Source: Cardiobacteriaceae bacterium TAE3-ERU3 (lineage in GTDB: Bacteria > Pseudomonadota > Gammaproteobacteria > Cardiobacteriales > Cardiobacteriaceae). From it: DNA of 64,000 bases. The position numbers and the translations under genes are program-made. The notes beneath the pieces were generated by a model. It searched no databases and was not told the DNA's origin. It saw only the letters and a list, made by a program, of their open reading frames with translations. Positions within the stretch are counted from its first letter, which is position 1. Each line of letters opens with the position of its first letter. The stretch is from NCBI GenBank assembly GCA_019218315.1, contig JAHUUI010000002.1, positions 434,001-498,000 on the forward strand, written 5' to 3'. Positions 32,978 through 40,861 of the stretch are shown here, piece by piece.

Positions 32978-33053
32978 GGCGGGCCTCAACTACCGACATA
33001 AGACGGCTGGCGGTATTTCCCGAAGGTGTTTTATTTCCGCCTATCAACCCGCC
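32978..33053 (-). ncRNA. c4-like antisense RNA candidate
   Basis: On the minus strand a 76-nt region closes with GGCGGG / CCCGCC. It contains an internal stem GGCGG / CCGCC and a third small stem (GCCG / CGGU) with loop UCUUAUGU. CUUAUGU (complement at 32996-33002) pairs perfectly with ACAUAAG at the antirepressor ribosome site (32942-32948). Three stems plus an anti-Shine-Dalgarno loop directly upstream of an antirepressor is the c4 arrangement of phages P1 and P7. A 13-base copy of the target (CTTATGTTTTAGT) also occurs further upstream at about 33136. Confidence 0.6.
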
Positions 33054-33098
33054 ATAGAAACTGTTTTTTGCGTCACACAACGATAGGACACACAGACA

Positions 33099-33192
33099 CA
33101 AAAAAACCGCATTGCTGACGGGTGCGGACGACCGCTTATGTTTTAGTAGTAAAGTCAGCATACAAAAAAGCCGCTGCGATTGCAACGGCTTT
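33099..33192 (-). terminator. Two intrinsic terminators upstream of the c4-like RNA
   Basis: CCGCA/TGCGG with seven T (33099-33127) and AAGCCGTTGC/GCAGCGGCTT with six T (33163-33192), both read on the minus strand. They isolate the Panacea module from the antirepressor transcript. The 245-base gap otherwise holds the c4-like leader. Confidence 0.7.
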
Positions 33193-33235
33193 GAAAGAGG
33201 CGGTGGTCGTATTGAATTCGTTAATTTGCGCTGGT

Positions 33236-33619
33236 CTATTTTGTCTTACCTAGTTGCTCTCGAATAATCCCAGAAATGATTGCCCCCATACCACCACTAA
33301 ATAAGACTGACTGAATTTTGCTGAGCTGCGAGGGGCATAGCCATGTCAGTGACTTGGGCGCAATGTAGTGCCAAGACCAAACAAAAAGGGCAGCTAAAAA
33401 TAAAAAGGTAAAAACCACAGTTATAATGACAAGCATACACCCATATGTTTTTAGCCATCGTTTATCATTATTTTCTCTAATCTCATCTAAGCTTAGCCAA
33501 TTTTTATCTTCTTTCCTAGGTTTTGACATCAACCATCGAAATGCAGCTTTTTTGTTGTCATTACTTTGGCTAATGACTTCTTCATAGTGCTGCTTCGAAG
33601 ACTTCCCCTTATCAGTCAT
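33236..33619 (-). CDS. Membrane partner of the Panacea-domain protein (pair 1)
   Basis: The 127-residue protein has a charged N-terminal half (WLMSKPRKEDKNWLSLDE), a strong membrane segment (about 63-84, MLVIITVVFTFLFLAALFVW) and a second weaker one near the C-terminus (VLFSGGMGAIISGIIREQ). The ATG overlaps the Panacea gene stop by 8 bases. This is the architecture of membrane toxins or effectors neutralised by PanA-type proteins; toxicity is inferred. Confidence 0.6.
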   Translation of the reverse strand: MTDKGKSSKQHYEEVISQSNDNKKAAFRWLMSKPRKEDKNWLSLDEIRENNDKRWLKTYGCMLVIITVVFTFLFLAALFVWSWHYIAPKSLTWLCPSQLSKIQSVLFSGGMGAIISGIIREQLGKTK

Positions 33620-34067
33620 TACCCGCAAGCTCCCGATAATGCTGTGCAATCAACTCTTTTGGTATTTCTATATGGCTTACCCCTGGAACATAAACCTTAG
33701 TCCAAGGTGTACCTGCTTTATGAGTTCTATACGACAATGCTACACCATCTAACCCTTTGTATTGGTTATAAACAGCTTCTAAGAATTCCCTATCATCAGG
33801 AGTAACATCAATATCATTTGCGTCACCTATAACATCTAATGGTATAGGATTACGCCCAAATACTTTAGTGGCGTGATATATATCAGGGATTACTGGACCA
33901 TATTTCCATGCTTCTATTCGATTATTGAATAGCGGCTTACCACGCAAAGCCATACTCCACCCATCTGCAATATAGGTTAACTTCACCAATTGCATAGGGG
34001 TGAGTGATTTTTCTTGTGCTTTTGCGATCTTGAGGATCGCATCGGCAACGTATAATACGTCATACAT
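33612..34067 (-). CDS. Panacea-domain (DUF4065) antitoxin-like protein, pair 1
   Basis: The 151-residue protein has the DUF4065/Panacea signature: SLTPMQLVKLTYIADGWSMA, then FNNRIEAWKYGPVIPDIY. These proteins act as versatile antitoxins (PanA) for many toxin folds, including membrane toxins, or as adaptor proteins. Start 34067 has an AAGGAGG site (a TTG 6 bases upstream is in frame). It is coupled to the membrane protein gene downstream. Confidence 0.78.
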   Translation of the reverse strand: MYDVLYVADAILKIAKAQEKSLTPMQLVKLTYIADGWSMALRGKPLFNNRIEAWKYGPVIPDIYHATKVFGRNPIPLDVIGDANDIDVTPDDREFLEAVYNQYKGLDGVALSYRTHKAGTPWTKVYVPGVSHIEIPKELIAQHYRELAGND

Positions 34068-34184
34068 ATTCAATCCTCCTTAGCCTTTAAATATCAAAAA
34101 CATAGTCAACAAAGCCTACTAATTGGCTGATATTCTACCATTAGAATTACGGGAATCGGCAAAAGGTGAAGAAAATATATATCG

Positions 34185-34261
<77 letters not shown>

Positions 34262-34371
34262 TCAAATAAAAATGCCGGAAGCGTGTTTTCTGTCACTTCT
34301 TCCAGCTTGACTAAATAGTAGCAGTTTCCGCCTAGGCTGGCAAGGAAAATTTTCACCTTTACCGAAATTAA

Positions 34372-34728
34372 TCAATTTGTTACTGCAAAAATTGCACCAT
34401 CCAAAAACGAATGTCCCTGCATCCGTCTATTCTGTAAAGCAGCCTTACTACAACCACACTCTCTAGCCGCGTATTTATCATCAAAAATACCCTTCTGATA
34501 GCGTACTAAAATAGCCTCGTGTGCTTTTGGATACCTTATCTTTAGCGCTTGCAGTGCAGTATTCACTTCCTCGGCTTCATCGTCACTCAAAGGGTCGTAG
34601 CTGTCCGGATCAGCAGGCACTTTGATCATTTTCCCGATCAAGCACACAGGCTCATCAGGTTTGCCAGTATCAACCTGATTCCAGCGCCGCCAGCGCAGTA
34701 AATGATGTTCTATTGCGTAGTTACTCAT
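34372..34728 (-). CDS. Q-like antiterminator
   Basis: The 118-residue protein has the late-regulator pattern: an N-terminal LLRWRRWNQVD, acidic middle, then a helix-turn-helix-like ALKIRYPKAHEAILVRYQ and AARECGCSKAALQNRRMQGHSFLDGAI. This resembles phage antitermination Q-family proteins. Its position, last early gene before the late transcript, agrees. The start ATG 34728 follows a GAGG. It would let polymerase pass the many hairpins in the late operon. Confidence 0.7.
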   Translation of the reverse strand: MSNYAIEHHLLRWRRWNQVDTGKPDEPVCLIGKMIKVPADPDSYDPLSDDEAEEVNTALQALKIRYPKAHEAILVRYQKGIFDDKYAARECGCSKAALQNRRMQGHSFLDGAIFAVTN

Positions 34729-34753
34729 TGCCTCGCCCCTGTAAAAATATAGC

Positions 34754-34782
34754 TTGCTTATGTGTAACCGATTGATTACAAT
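34754..34782 (+). promoter_or_regulatory. Promoter and operator of the RelE-type TA operon
   Basis: A -35 TTGCTT (34754-34759) and -10 TACAAT (34777-34782) are 17 bases apart, upstream of the toxin gene. A TGTAA-N8-TTACA inverted repeat (34763-34780) overlaps the -10 and fits an autorepressor site for the antitoxin. Confidence 0.6.
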
Positions 34783-34789
34783 ATTTAGC

Positions 34790-35098
34790 ATGAAATACGA
34801 AATCACCCAGACAGAAATTTTCGCCAAATGGCTGCGAAAATTGCGCGACAGACAGGCGCACAGCATTGTGCTGAAACGCCTGCGTATGATTGAGGTACTC
34901 GGACATTTTGGCGACCACAAACCGATCAGTGACGGTGTAAGTGAACTGCGAATTCGCCACGGAAAGGGTTACCGCGTTTACTACACAGTACAAAATGAAC
35001 AAGTCATTCTGTTGCTGGTAGGGGGTAACAAAGACACACAGGATCGGGATATCAAGAAAGCCCGCGAGTTGATGAAAGAATTGAATAACGAGGAGTGA
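34790..35098 (+). CDS. RelE/ParE-superfamily toxin (addiction module killer type)
   Basis: The 102-residue protein starts MKYEITQTEIFAKWLRKLRD and has the RIRHGKGYRVYYTVQ core and LLLVGGNKDTQDRDIKKA of phage-derived Gp49/HigB-like toxins. It is a likely ribosome-dependent mRNA cleaver. The antitoxin follows after 3 bases. The pair is inserted on the plus strand between the Q-like and NinG-like genes. Confidence 0.85.
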   Translation: MKYEITQTEIFAKWLRKLRDRQAHSIVLKRLRMIEVLGHFGDHKPISDGVSELRIRHGKGYRVYYTVQNEQVILLLVGGNKDTQDRDIKKARELMKELNNEE

Positions 35099-35101
35099 AA
35101 T

Positions 35102-35395
35102 ATGAAAACAACACCATTTGACGTTAGTGATTACCTTGAAACAGAGGAAGACATTGCAGGATATTTGCAAGCCATCCTTGAAGAAAACAACCCCGCCCTG
35201 CTCACCGCTGCACTGGGTGATATTGCCAAAGCACGCGGTATGACAGAGATTGCCAAAGCCTCCGGCGTTACCCGTGAAGCGCTGTATCGTGCCCTGCGTG
35301 CAGACGCAAGTCCCCGCTATGAAACCATAGCCAAAGTAATTAGTGCCTTGGGCTTGAAGTTGACTGTTGCACCGGCTGATAAAGCTATCATCTAA
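35102..35395 (+). CDS. Addiction module antidote protein (HigA-like)
   Basis: The 97-residue protein contains an N-terminal acidic region and a helix-turn-helix domain (MTEIAKASGVTREALYRALRADASPRYETIAKVISALG). It pairs with the upstream toxin and should bind the inverted repeat in their promoter. Toxin-first order is typical of this family. Confidence 0.87.
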   Translation: MKTTPFDVSDYLETEEDIAGYLQAILEENNPALLTAALGDIAKARGMTEIAKASGVTREALYRALRADASPRYETIAKVISALGLKLTVAPADKAII

Positions 35396-35397
35396 AG

Positions 35398-35811
35398 TCA
35401 TTGCCAACTCTCAAACTCTAAATATCCTGTCTCGCCCTGCCGCCGTTTAGCCTGCATTTCCTTGAGCTGTGCGCGATAGTGAGCTGCTATTTCCTTTTCC
35501 TCGGCTTTCGGCACTTTGTGCTTGGCGTTCTTCATATCGACAAGCATCTCAAGCCGCGCCTCACCAATTACCGATTCAAGCCATCGCCCTGCTTCGTACG
35601 GATTGCCACCGAACCACTGATGGCATGAGAAACACAGAGCCAGCGCATTATCAGCGTGCCAGCGTGTTATTCTGTGTCTGCGGCTGAAATTGTGCGAGCA
35701 ATGCAAACCTGCGCTGTTTTCTGGGTACTGTTTGCCGCATCGTTCGCATGTCCAATTAGCTCTCTCGCGTATGCACTTTGAGAATGCAGCATCAGCTGGT
35801 GATGTTTTCAT
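35398..35811 (-). CDS. NinG-like recombination protein
   Basis: The 137-residue protein has a zinc-binding CERCGKQYPENSAGLHCSH region with a downstream HADNALALCFSCHQWFGGNP, the HNH/NinG arrangement that processes recombination intermediates in lambda. The stop is convergent with the antitoxin gene 2 bases away. It lies 3 bases downstream of the NinB-like gene. Confidence 0.78.
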   Translation of the reverse strand: MKTSPADAAFSKCIRERANWTCERCGKQYPENSAGLHCSHNFSRRHRITRWHADNALALCFSCHQWFGGNPYEAGRWLESVIGEARLEMLVDMKNAKHKVPKAEEKEIAAHYRAQLKEMQAKRRQGETGYLEFESWQ

Positions 35812-35814
35812 ACA

Positions 35815-36270
35815 CTACCTCCACTCAATGCCGCACTGCGCTGGATCACGCAGGTAATGTTCAGCCTCACCCATGCGCATGGCTTCGAGTGCCTCTGTGA
35901 ACTCGCGAATACTGAGCAACCGTGTACTTTTCACACCACTGGTACCAAGCACTGTGCAGGTGTATTCATACCCACGGCTATCAAGTAACATCTCGATAAT
36001 TTCCACGGCATTTTTGGCGTTGGTACACCCTTTCATCACTGGCAGGAAATAACGCAATTTGCACCGCCCAGCCTCATACACCCGATCATTTCCAGTGCTT
36101 CTAGCAATATCTCCAAACCACATTTGCATTGTGTTGTTCTGCTGATCGCTTCGGCTCTCGCGCTCATTTTTGACTGTTACTTTTGGTATACCGCCTTTGC
36201 TCTGTATCTCGCGGATATTGCCCAGCATGTTTTGCAATACGTCGTTATTGCGGATGTAGTAATCACTCAT
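35815..36270 (-). CDS. NinB-like recombination protein
   Basis: The 151-residue protein matches the NinB family: NERESRSDQQNNTMQMWFGDI, AGRCKLRYFLPVMKG and FTEALEAMRMGEAEHYLRDP. NinB binds single-stranded DNA and aids Red recombination. Start 36270 overlaps the upstream gene stop (ATGA). Confidence 0.8.
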   Translation of the reverse strand: MSDYYIRNNDVLQNMLGNIREIQSKGGIPKVTVKNERESRSDQQNNTMQMWFGDIARSTGNDRVYEAGRCKLRYFLPVMKGCTNAKNAVEIIEMLLDSRGYEYTCTVLGTSGVKSTRLLSIREFTEALEAMRMGEAEHYLRDPAQCGIEWR

Positions 36271-36734
36271 ACCGCAAACCTCCGACCTGTCATGACAGAT
36301 ACAGCGTTGCGCATGTTGTTTTCTACGTGATAACTTCGCCGCCAATCTCCGCCAATCCATTCAAAACCGAACCATGCGTTATCGCGGCGCACCAGCTTAA
36401 TCGGCTCTTCATCAAGCGTATGAGTAGTGCCTTTTGGGATAAATATGCGAGGTTTGATTTTCCGTGGCATTGCTCGCGGCTTATCCTGCTTAGATACTGG
36501 CCGCGCAGGTGCTACGTACTCATTGAGTGATTTAATATCGGCATCTGACAATTTGAGCGCATCAAATGCAGCCTGCATCTTTTCGTCGCTGACATTGCTG
36601 CCGCCAGATTTGTGCAGTGATCCACCGTGTAACCAGCGAGCTGTTGTCGTCGGGCTGATGCCTATTTCCTTGTACACAGCTTTTTTACTGCCGTACTTTT
36701 TAATCAAACGCTCTGCAAACTCTGCGGGTGTCAT
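36267..36734 (-). CDS. Early protein with helix-turn-helix N-terminus
   Basis: The 155-residue protein begins FAERLIKKYGSKKAVYKEIGISPTTTARWLHG, a helix-turn-helix of the XRE-like sort. The C-terminal half is basic and ends with a YHVENNMRNAVSVMTGR segment. It lies between the P-like and NinB-like genes and overlaps both by 4 bases. No named family. Confidence 0.5.
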   Translation of the reverse strand: MTPAEFAERLIKKYGSKKAVYKEIGISPTTTARWLHGGSLHKSGGSNVSDEKMQAAFDALKLSDADIKSLNEYVAPARPVSKQDKPRAMPRKIKPRIFIPKGTTHTLDEEPIKLVRRDNAWFGFEWIGGDWRRSYHVENNMRNAVSVMTGRRFAV

Positions 36735-37303
36735 GCTGCGCCTCCTTTCATGCTTGCGAGGATTGCGTCTAAGCCGTCCAGTAACTCGTCTTTCGGCAAC
36801 GGCTTTGATTCGATTTTCAGCGTCTCTTTTGGCAGTTCTGGCAACTCACCACCAGCATCCAAATGCGCCTGCAATGCTCGATAGCAGCGATTAAATTCGC
36901 GTTGGCCGCGCTGGTTGTCGTGTAGCATCCATTCCCACTGCGCCTTGCTGTAGCGGATCATCCACAGTGCCTCAGGTAATTTCTGCTCACGCTCGATACT
37001 GCGCCAGCGGAATATGTTTTGACGGATGTCGTCTTTGCTCGCTACGCCGTTGCCTGTAGCCTCGCCACACAACTCCAGCAGCTTATCGAGCGTCAATGGC
37101 TGCAATTCGCCACGCTGTACCGCTTTCATGCCAGCAAATAACTGCGCTTCGGTCAGTTCACCAATAGCGCGTTGCCACTCGGTGTTGCTCTCCCACTGTG
37201 TGCCAAAATTGGCTGTGAACAGATGCCCGTGGCGCTGTGCCAGTGTTTTCCAAACATGCGCCAGCAACTCAGCCAGACGCTTGCGATTGTCCTTCAGCTT
37301 CAT
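36731..37303 (-). CDS. Replication protein P-like (helicase loader)
   Basis: A protein of about 190 residues with RLAELLAHVWKTLAQRHGHLF, WQRAIGELTEAQLFAGMKAV and a FRWRSIEREQKLPEALWMI segment. The pattern of a lambda P/replication P-like protein is clear in size, composition and place after the O-like gene. It would load the host DnaB helicase. The start is uncertain: in-frame ATG codons lie at 37303, 37321 and 37345, all inside the O-like gene in another frame. Confidence 0.65.
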   Translation of the reverse strand: MKLKDNRKRLAELLAHVWKTLAQRHGHLFTANFGTQWESNTEWQRAIGELTEAQLFAGMKAVQRGELQPLTLDKLLELCGEATGNGVASKDDIRQNIFRWRSIEREQKLPEALWMIRYSKAQWEWMLHDNQRGQREFNRCYRALQAHLDAGGELPELPKETLKIESKPLPKDELLDGLDAILASMKGGAA

Positions 37304-38198
37304 CCCAGAACCCTGCTGCATCGAGCTTTGCCCATGTTTCTGCATTGGCTTGATCGACTTGTTCTGGTGCTGAGAGTTTGCGACCTGTGCCGCGATTGTT
37401 GCTGCTGACTGCATTGCTTACTCCAAAATTCTGATGTTCTCGCTGGTATGCTTCGGCATGGAAGCCTCGGTGTTGCATCTCGGCAGCAAACTGCGCTGCT
37501 GCCGCTGGTGTTATTCCGGCATTACCCGCCTCTCGGCAATGTCTCTGCCAAGCTGTTTTGGTCATTGGCTTGCCAGCTCGGCATTGCCACCAATCACGGG
37601 CTACTTGCTCGTCAACGCCTTCGCTGATCAGGAATGCGACAAACTGGTCTTCCGGTGATTGCTTGCGCTTTTGTTTCTGCGCAGTGGATTTTGGCGCGGG
37701 CGGGGGGGCGCTCTCACTTCCTGAAGTAACTTCCTGAAGTGAATTACTGGTAGATTTCTGTTCCTTATACGAATGTTGATTTTGCAGTTCGTCGGCTGTT
37801 GAATCTGAACTCCCCGAATGTTGATTTTGCAGTTCGGGGCTGTTGGGATTGCATTTCGCGGCTGTTGCACCGAAAACGAACTCAGACAGCAGGTCTTCTG
37901 CCGCCTGTTCGTTTAGCTTGAAGTAGATACGGTGTTCAATCCGGCGCTCTGTTTCGACTAACAAGCCTCTTTCACGCAATTTCTTGCGTGCTGTACGCTG
38001 TTCTTGAACTGTCAGTCCTGTTTCTTTCTCGATTTCAGCGGCTGATTTATAGATACCCAGCTCACGGTCAACCTTGCCTTCCCAGTACATGAAATGGCTG
38101 AATAGAATGACTGCATTAGCGCCACCCAAAGGCTTTGCCAACTTCGGATAATAGCCAATCGGACGCCCTACAGTTTTGAGCATTTGAAAGAAGCTCAT
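37269..38198 (-). CDS. Replication initiator O-like
   Basis: The 309-residue protein has an N-terminal winged-helix region (YKSAAEIEKETGLTVQEQRTARKKLRERG). A low-complexity middle contains ELQNQHS twice. The C-terminal helical domain (FVAFLISEGVDEQVARDWW) is of the replication-protein kind. The organisation is that of lambda O, whose gene contains the origin, and direct repeats lie in the matching DNA here. Confidence 0.75.
   Translation of the reverse strand: MSFFQMLKTVGRPIGYYPKLAKPLGGANAVILFSHFMYWEGKVDRELGIYKSAAEIEKETGLTVQEQRTARKKLRERGLLVETERRIEHRIYFKLNEQAAEDLLSEFVFGATAAKCNPNSPELQNQHSGSSDSTADELQNQHSYKEQKSTSNSLQEVTSGSESAPPPAPKSTAQKQKRKQSPEDQFVAFLISEGVDEQVARDWWQCRAGKPMTKTAWQRHCREAGNAGITPAAAAQFAAEMQHRGFHAEAYQREHQNFGVSNAVSSNNRGTGRKLSAPEQVDQANAETWAKLDAAGFWDEAEGQSQASG
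37716..37836. other. Candidate replication origin (iteron cluster) inside the O-like gene
   Basis: Two ACTTCCTGAAGT units lie in tandem at 37716-37727 and 37729-37740; each has 5-base inverted arms. Two 22-base direct repeats (starting CGAATGTTGATTTTGCAG) follow at 37770-37791 and 37815-37836, identical and 45 bases apart. In lambda the iterons bound by O lie in the middle of the O gene. This cluster has the same place. A coding duplication is the alternative. Confidence 0.55.
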
Positions 38199-38620
38199 TC
38201 CCCTACCCCCTCTGGCATCTTCGTGCCTTTAATGCTGTTACAGCTACGGCACAAGGTCTGGAGGTTGTCTATGTCATTTGAACCGCCTTTGCTTTCAGGA
38301 ATGATGTGGTCAATAGTTAGGTCTTTTCTGATGCCACAATGCTTACAAGCAAATTCATCACGCTCAAAAACCTTCATTCGTTTGCTTTGCCCAATCGCTC
38401 GCTTTTTGTATCTTTTCTCTGGCTCAGGTGGGGTATAACTAAGCCCCATTTCAGCGGCTAAAATATTCCCAAATCGAACCATTAAATGGCCGCCATGACC
38501 ATCACCCCAATGTTGAATAGCCTTGGCAGATCGGATAGCTTCTAGAGCTAACCGGTCAAAGTCCTCTTGAGCCTGACGCTCTTTCTCTATAGCGTCGGCA
38601 TAGCGATCAAGGTCATTCAC
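38195..38620 (-). CDS. HNH endonuclease
   Basis: The 141-residue protein has a C-terminal HNH motif: FACKHCGIRKDLTIDHIIPE, SKGGSNDIDNLQTLC and CRSCNSIKG. The N-terminal half is helical with a GHGGHLMVRFG segment. It may be a homing-type or packaging-associated nuclease. It lies upstream of the O-like gene and overlaps it by 4 bases. Confidence 0.82.
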   Translation of the reverse strand: MNDLDRYADAIEKERQAQEDFDRLALEAIRSAKAIQHWGDGHGGHLMVRFGNILAAEMGLSYTPPEPEKRYKKRAIGQSKRMKVFERDEFACKHCGIRKDLTIDHIIPESKGGSNDIDNLQTLCRSCNSIKGTKMPEGVGE

Positions 38621-38907
38621 TGCACACCTCCTCGCGCCAACCTGTGGGCATGGACAGTCGCAGGACGCCCGTAGCGCGTTGGCACAATTACTTCTCTGCT
38701 CTCAATATCTAGCTGATGCCGCAGGTCACTTAAACGGCTGCGGAATGTCGAGCCAAGCCCATATTCCAGCGCATCGCGATATGTGATCTCTGCGCCTGTT
38801 TCGAGCATCCAGCGCAATATTGTTTCGTGGGATGGGTAAACGCCGTGGCACTCACGATGTGCGTTGATACGCCGCACAACGGCGCTGTGCTGCTGTTCTG
38901 TCATCAT
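38617..38907 (-). CDS. Small early protein with winged-helix flavour
   Basis: A 96-residue protein with a helix pair around HETILRWMLETGAEITYRDALEYG and STFRSRLSDLRHQLDIESREV, consistent with a DNA-binding winged helix as in small phage regulators. It overlaps neighbours by 4 bases each. Function unknown. Confidence 0.5.
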   Translation of the reverse strand: MMTEQQHSAVVRRINAHRECHGVYPSHETILRWMLETGAEITYRDALEYGLGSTFRSRLSDLRHQLDIESREVIVPTRYGRPATVHAHRLARGGVQ

Positions 38908-39182
38908 GCCGTGCCTCCGTACGATTCAGGGTCAATCCATCCCTCAGCAATCCAAGGTGGGTTAGGCGCTGGCATCCAGCACACAACAACATCAATCTCA
39001 TAAACATCGCCTGTTAATTCGCCGTAGCCATTCCAACCATTTGCTGCAATAAATCGCTCGCTTTCGCTGTCATAGAATCCGCAATAAACTTTGCTCCCGA
39101 CCACAAAATTCAAATACATGTCGCATTCAGGTATCTGTTCGCTTGTGCTCAGCCATTGACCGAATTTCGTTTCTTGTGTCAT
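38904..39182 (-). CDS. DUF551-like small early protein
   Basis: The 92-residue protein has FGQWLSTSEQIPECDMYLNF, then GSKVYCGFYDSESERF and VCWMPAPNPPW. The pattern is of DUF551-type phage proteins. Start 39182 is chosen for its AGGAG site. Function unknown. Confidence 0.55.
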   Translation of the reverse strand: MTQETKFGQWLSTSEQIPECDMYLNFVVGSKVYCGFYDSESERFIAANGWNGYGELTGDVYEIDVVVCWMPAPNPPWIAEGWIDPESYGGTA

Positions 39183-39195
39183 AATCACTCCTGTC

Positions 39196-39768
39196 CTATC
39201 GCGCGTTTCCATGCGCGTGTTGAAGCCGCTGCCCTACAGCGGCTTTTTTATTTTCCAAGTCGTCAGCCATCGCATTTGCTGCGGCGGCCGCTTCTCGAAG
39301 CTCTTTAATCTGTGCGTTAACGTCACTGCCAGACATGGCAATTAATCCCTCGCCGATTTCCTTCATCACTGTTTCCGGCGTGATTGCGTCATTACTGGCT
39401 TGCCCTATACCGACCGTAATGCAGCCAAGCCGCTGATTCAGCGCGTACAACAGCGCGCATCTACGGTCATCCGGTAATGCCAAAATCAGAGCGTCTTCAA
39501 TCTCGACTGGCAAACGGCATGAACCACCGTCCAAATACCGCATGACTTTCTCGGCATCACGCTTGGTGCGCTCAAAAACGTCATCGCGAGTGCTAAATTC
39601 GATACAGCGCTGTGCTTCTGGTACTGTCGCGTGATATTGCTCGACTACGTTTGCAGCAAAGCTTTGTTGTGATGTTCCGGTCTCGCGCAGATATGCGCTG
39701 ATATGCTGCTCTATCAGCTTTGGGCGTGATAGCTGCGGACTGTGCCGCATTACATTGGCGTTAGGCAT
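39196..39768 (-). CDS. Early regulator in cII position
   Basis: A 190-residue protein of unknown family follows cro and overlaps it by 8 bases. It has a helical N-terminus (LIEQHISAYLRETGTSQQSF), a middle region LPDDRRCALLYALNQRLG and an Ala-rich C-terminal coiled coil. Lambdoid phages often carry cII-like or YdaT-type regulators here. Function is inferred from position only. Confidence 0.45.
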   Translation of the reverse strand: MPNANVMRHSPQLSRPKLIEQHISAYLRETGTSQQSFAANVVEQYHATVPEAQRCIEFSTRDDVFERTKRDAEKVMRYLDGGSCRLPVEIEDALILALPDDRRCALLYALNQRLGCITVGIGQASNDAITPETVMKEIGEGLIAMSGSDVNAQIKELREAAAAANAMADDLENKKAAVGQRLQHAHGNAR

Positions 39769-39973
39769 TGGCTACACTCTCCGTATTGTTTTTTTGAGAG
39801 GTGTAGATGGATGCGTCATAACGAAGTTTGCCGTCGGTCAGGCGTTCTAATTGCATTGCACGCAATTCGGGAACGACCTCCCCCCAGAGTGAAACCCCTG
39901 CTTTCCCGATACCTAAAGCATCGGCGACAGCTACTTGGCTGCCGAAATAAGAAATAACGTCTTGCTTGTACAT
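39761..39973 (-). CDS. cro: Cro-like repressor
   Basis: The 70-residue protein has a helix-turn-helix (VISYFGSQVAVADALGIGKAGVSLWG) and a PELRAMQLERLTDGKLRYD segment typical of small Cro proteins. It is divergent from the main repressor gene and separated by the three-site operator. Its promoter shows -35 TTGACT and -10 TAAACT in the operator region. Confidence 0.85.
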   Translation of the reverse strand: MYKQDVISYFGSQVAVADALGIGKAGVSLWGEVVPELRAMQLERLTDGKLRYDASIYTSQKNNTESVANA

Positions 39974-39998
39974 GTGTCACCTCAATTTAGGTAACGCT

Positions 39999-40063
39999 AG
40001 TTTAGACTTCTAAACGAGATAAAGTCAATAACACTAAACCAAAAATAGTTTAGATTACTTAAC
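39999..40063. promoter_or_regulatory. OR-type control region: three operators and pR
   Basis: Three 16-base operator-like sites start at 40000, 40024 and 40048, exactly 24 bases apart: GTTTAGACTTCTAAAC, GTCAATAACACTAAAC and GTTTAGATTACTTAAC (consensus GTTTAG-N4-CTAAAC). The cro promoter overlaps the first two: -35 at 40028-40023, -10 at 40004-39999. A weak plus-strand -10 (TAGATT, 40051-40056) would start the repressor mRNA at or near its ATG with no ribosome site, as for leaderless lambda cI from pRM. Confidence 0.8.
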
Positions 40064-40064
40064 T

Positions 40065-40700
40065 ATGAACATATCAACCCGAATCAAAGAGCGCATGGCT
40101 GCTCTAAATCTAAAATCCGTGGACGTCATGCGGGCTACAGGCGCATCTAAAGGCGCAATTAGCCAATGGCGCTCAGGGGAAGTTGCGCCAAGCGCACAAT
40201 ACGCTGGGAAACTCGCTGAAATATTGCAGTGTGACTACAACTGGCTTATTAACGGTGAAGGCGCAGACCCATCATTGAGTAACGTGGAAGATGGGCCGGA
40301 ACTTAAAAGCCGTATCCCTGTCATTGGATTTGCCACAGCTGGGGAATTCCAACATGTACGTGAACTAGAATCATATGAAGTTGAAGAATATATAGACAGT
40401 ACATTCGTCCAAAATGGATACCGCTTTGCACTACGGATAAACGGCACGAGTATGGAAAACCCTGCCGACCCAAAGCACATCCCCGACGGCAGCATTGTGA
40501 TTTTCAACGCATCAAAAAAAGAGCCTGAAACTGGTCAACTTGTGTTGGCTAAAGTAAATGGCGCGGATGAGACTACATTTAAAAAATTCGTCAGAGATGG
40601 GGAGCAAGTCTTTTTAGAACCGCTAAACCCACGATACCCGATCATCACTAAACCCTTCCGCGTGCTAGCAACAGCAGAAGAAATGACGAAGAGGCTGTAG
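40065..40700 (+). CDS. Main CI-type repressor
   Basis: The 211-residue protein has an XRE helix-turn-helix (about residues 5-60), an Ala-Gly cleavage site in FATAGEF (about residue 92), and the S24/LexA C-terminal domain with Ser in INGTSMENPADP and Lys in the VLAKVNGADETTF region. It is therefore SOS-inducible by RecA-stimulated self-cleavage. Its C-terminal domain is closely similar to that of the module A repressor. It should bind the OR and OL sites with consensus GTTTAG-N4-CTAAAC. Confidence 0.92.
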   Translation: MNISTRIKERMAALNLKSVDVMRATGASKGAISQWRSGEVAPSAQYAGKLAEILQCDYNWLINGEGADPSLSNVEDGPELKSRIPVIGFATAGEFQHVRELESYEVEEYIDSTFVQNGYRFALRINGTSMENPADPKHIPDGSIVIFNASKKEPETGQLVLAKVNGADETTFKKFVRDGEQVFLEPLNPRYPIITKPFRVLATAEEMTKRL

Positions 40701-40861
40701 TGTTTACGTCGCAGGTGATGGCGCAACCTGCCGTAAAATAAACGTGCTTAGACTGCCTCATGCGTTATCACGAGCGTTCATGCGTTATCTTTTCTTTAAT
40801 GACTTAGAGTGATATTTGTTCTAAGATTGTATAAACATTTACACAACACAGGAGGCGAAAA

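Noticed and set aside
32955-33185. A 76-codon frame across the c4-like leader
   Set aside because: It overlaps the structured leader and terminator. Its C-terminal part is explained by conserved RNA, and the N-terminal part has no ribosome site or coding bias. A small Icd-like peptide is not excluded.
34721-35407. Minus-strand 228-codon frame
   Set aside because: It is the complement of the well-supported RelE-type toxin and antitoxin genes.
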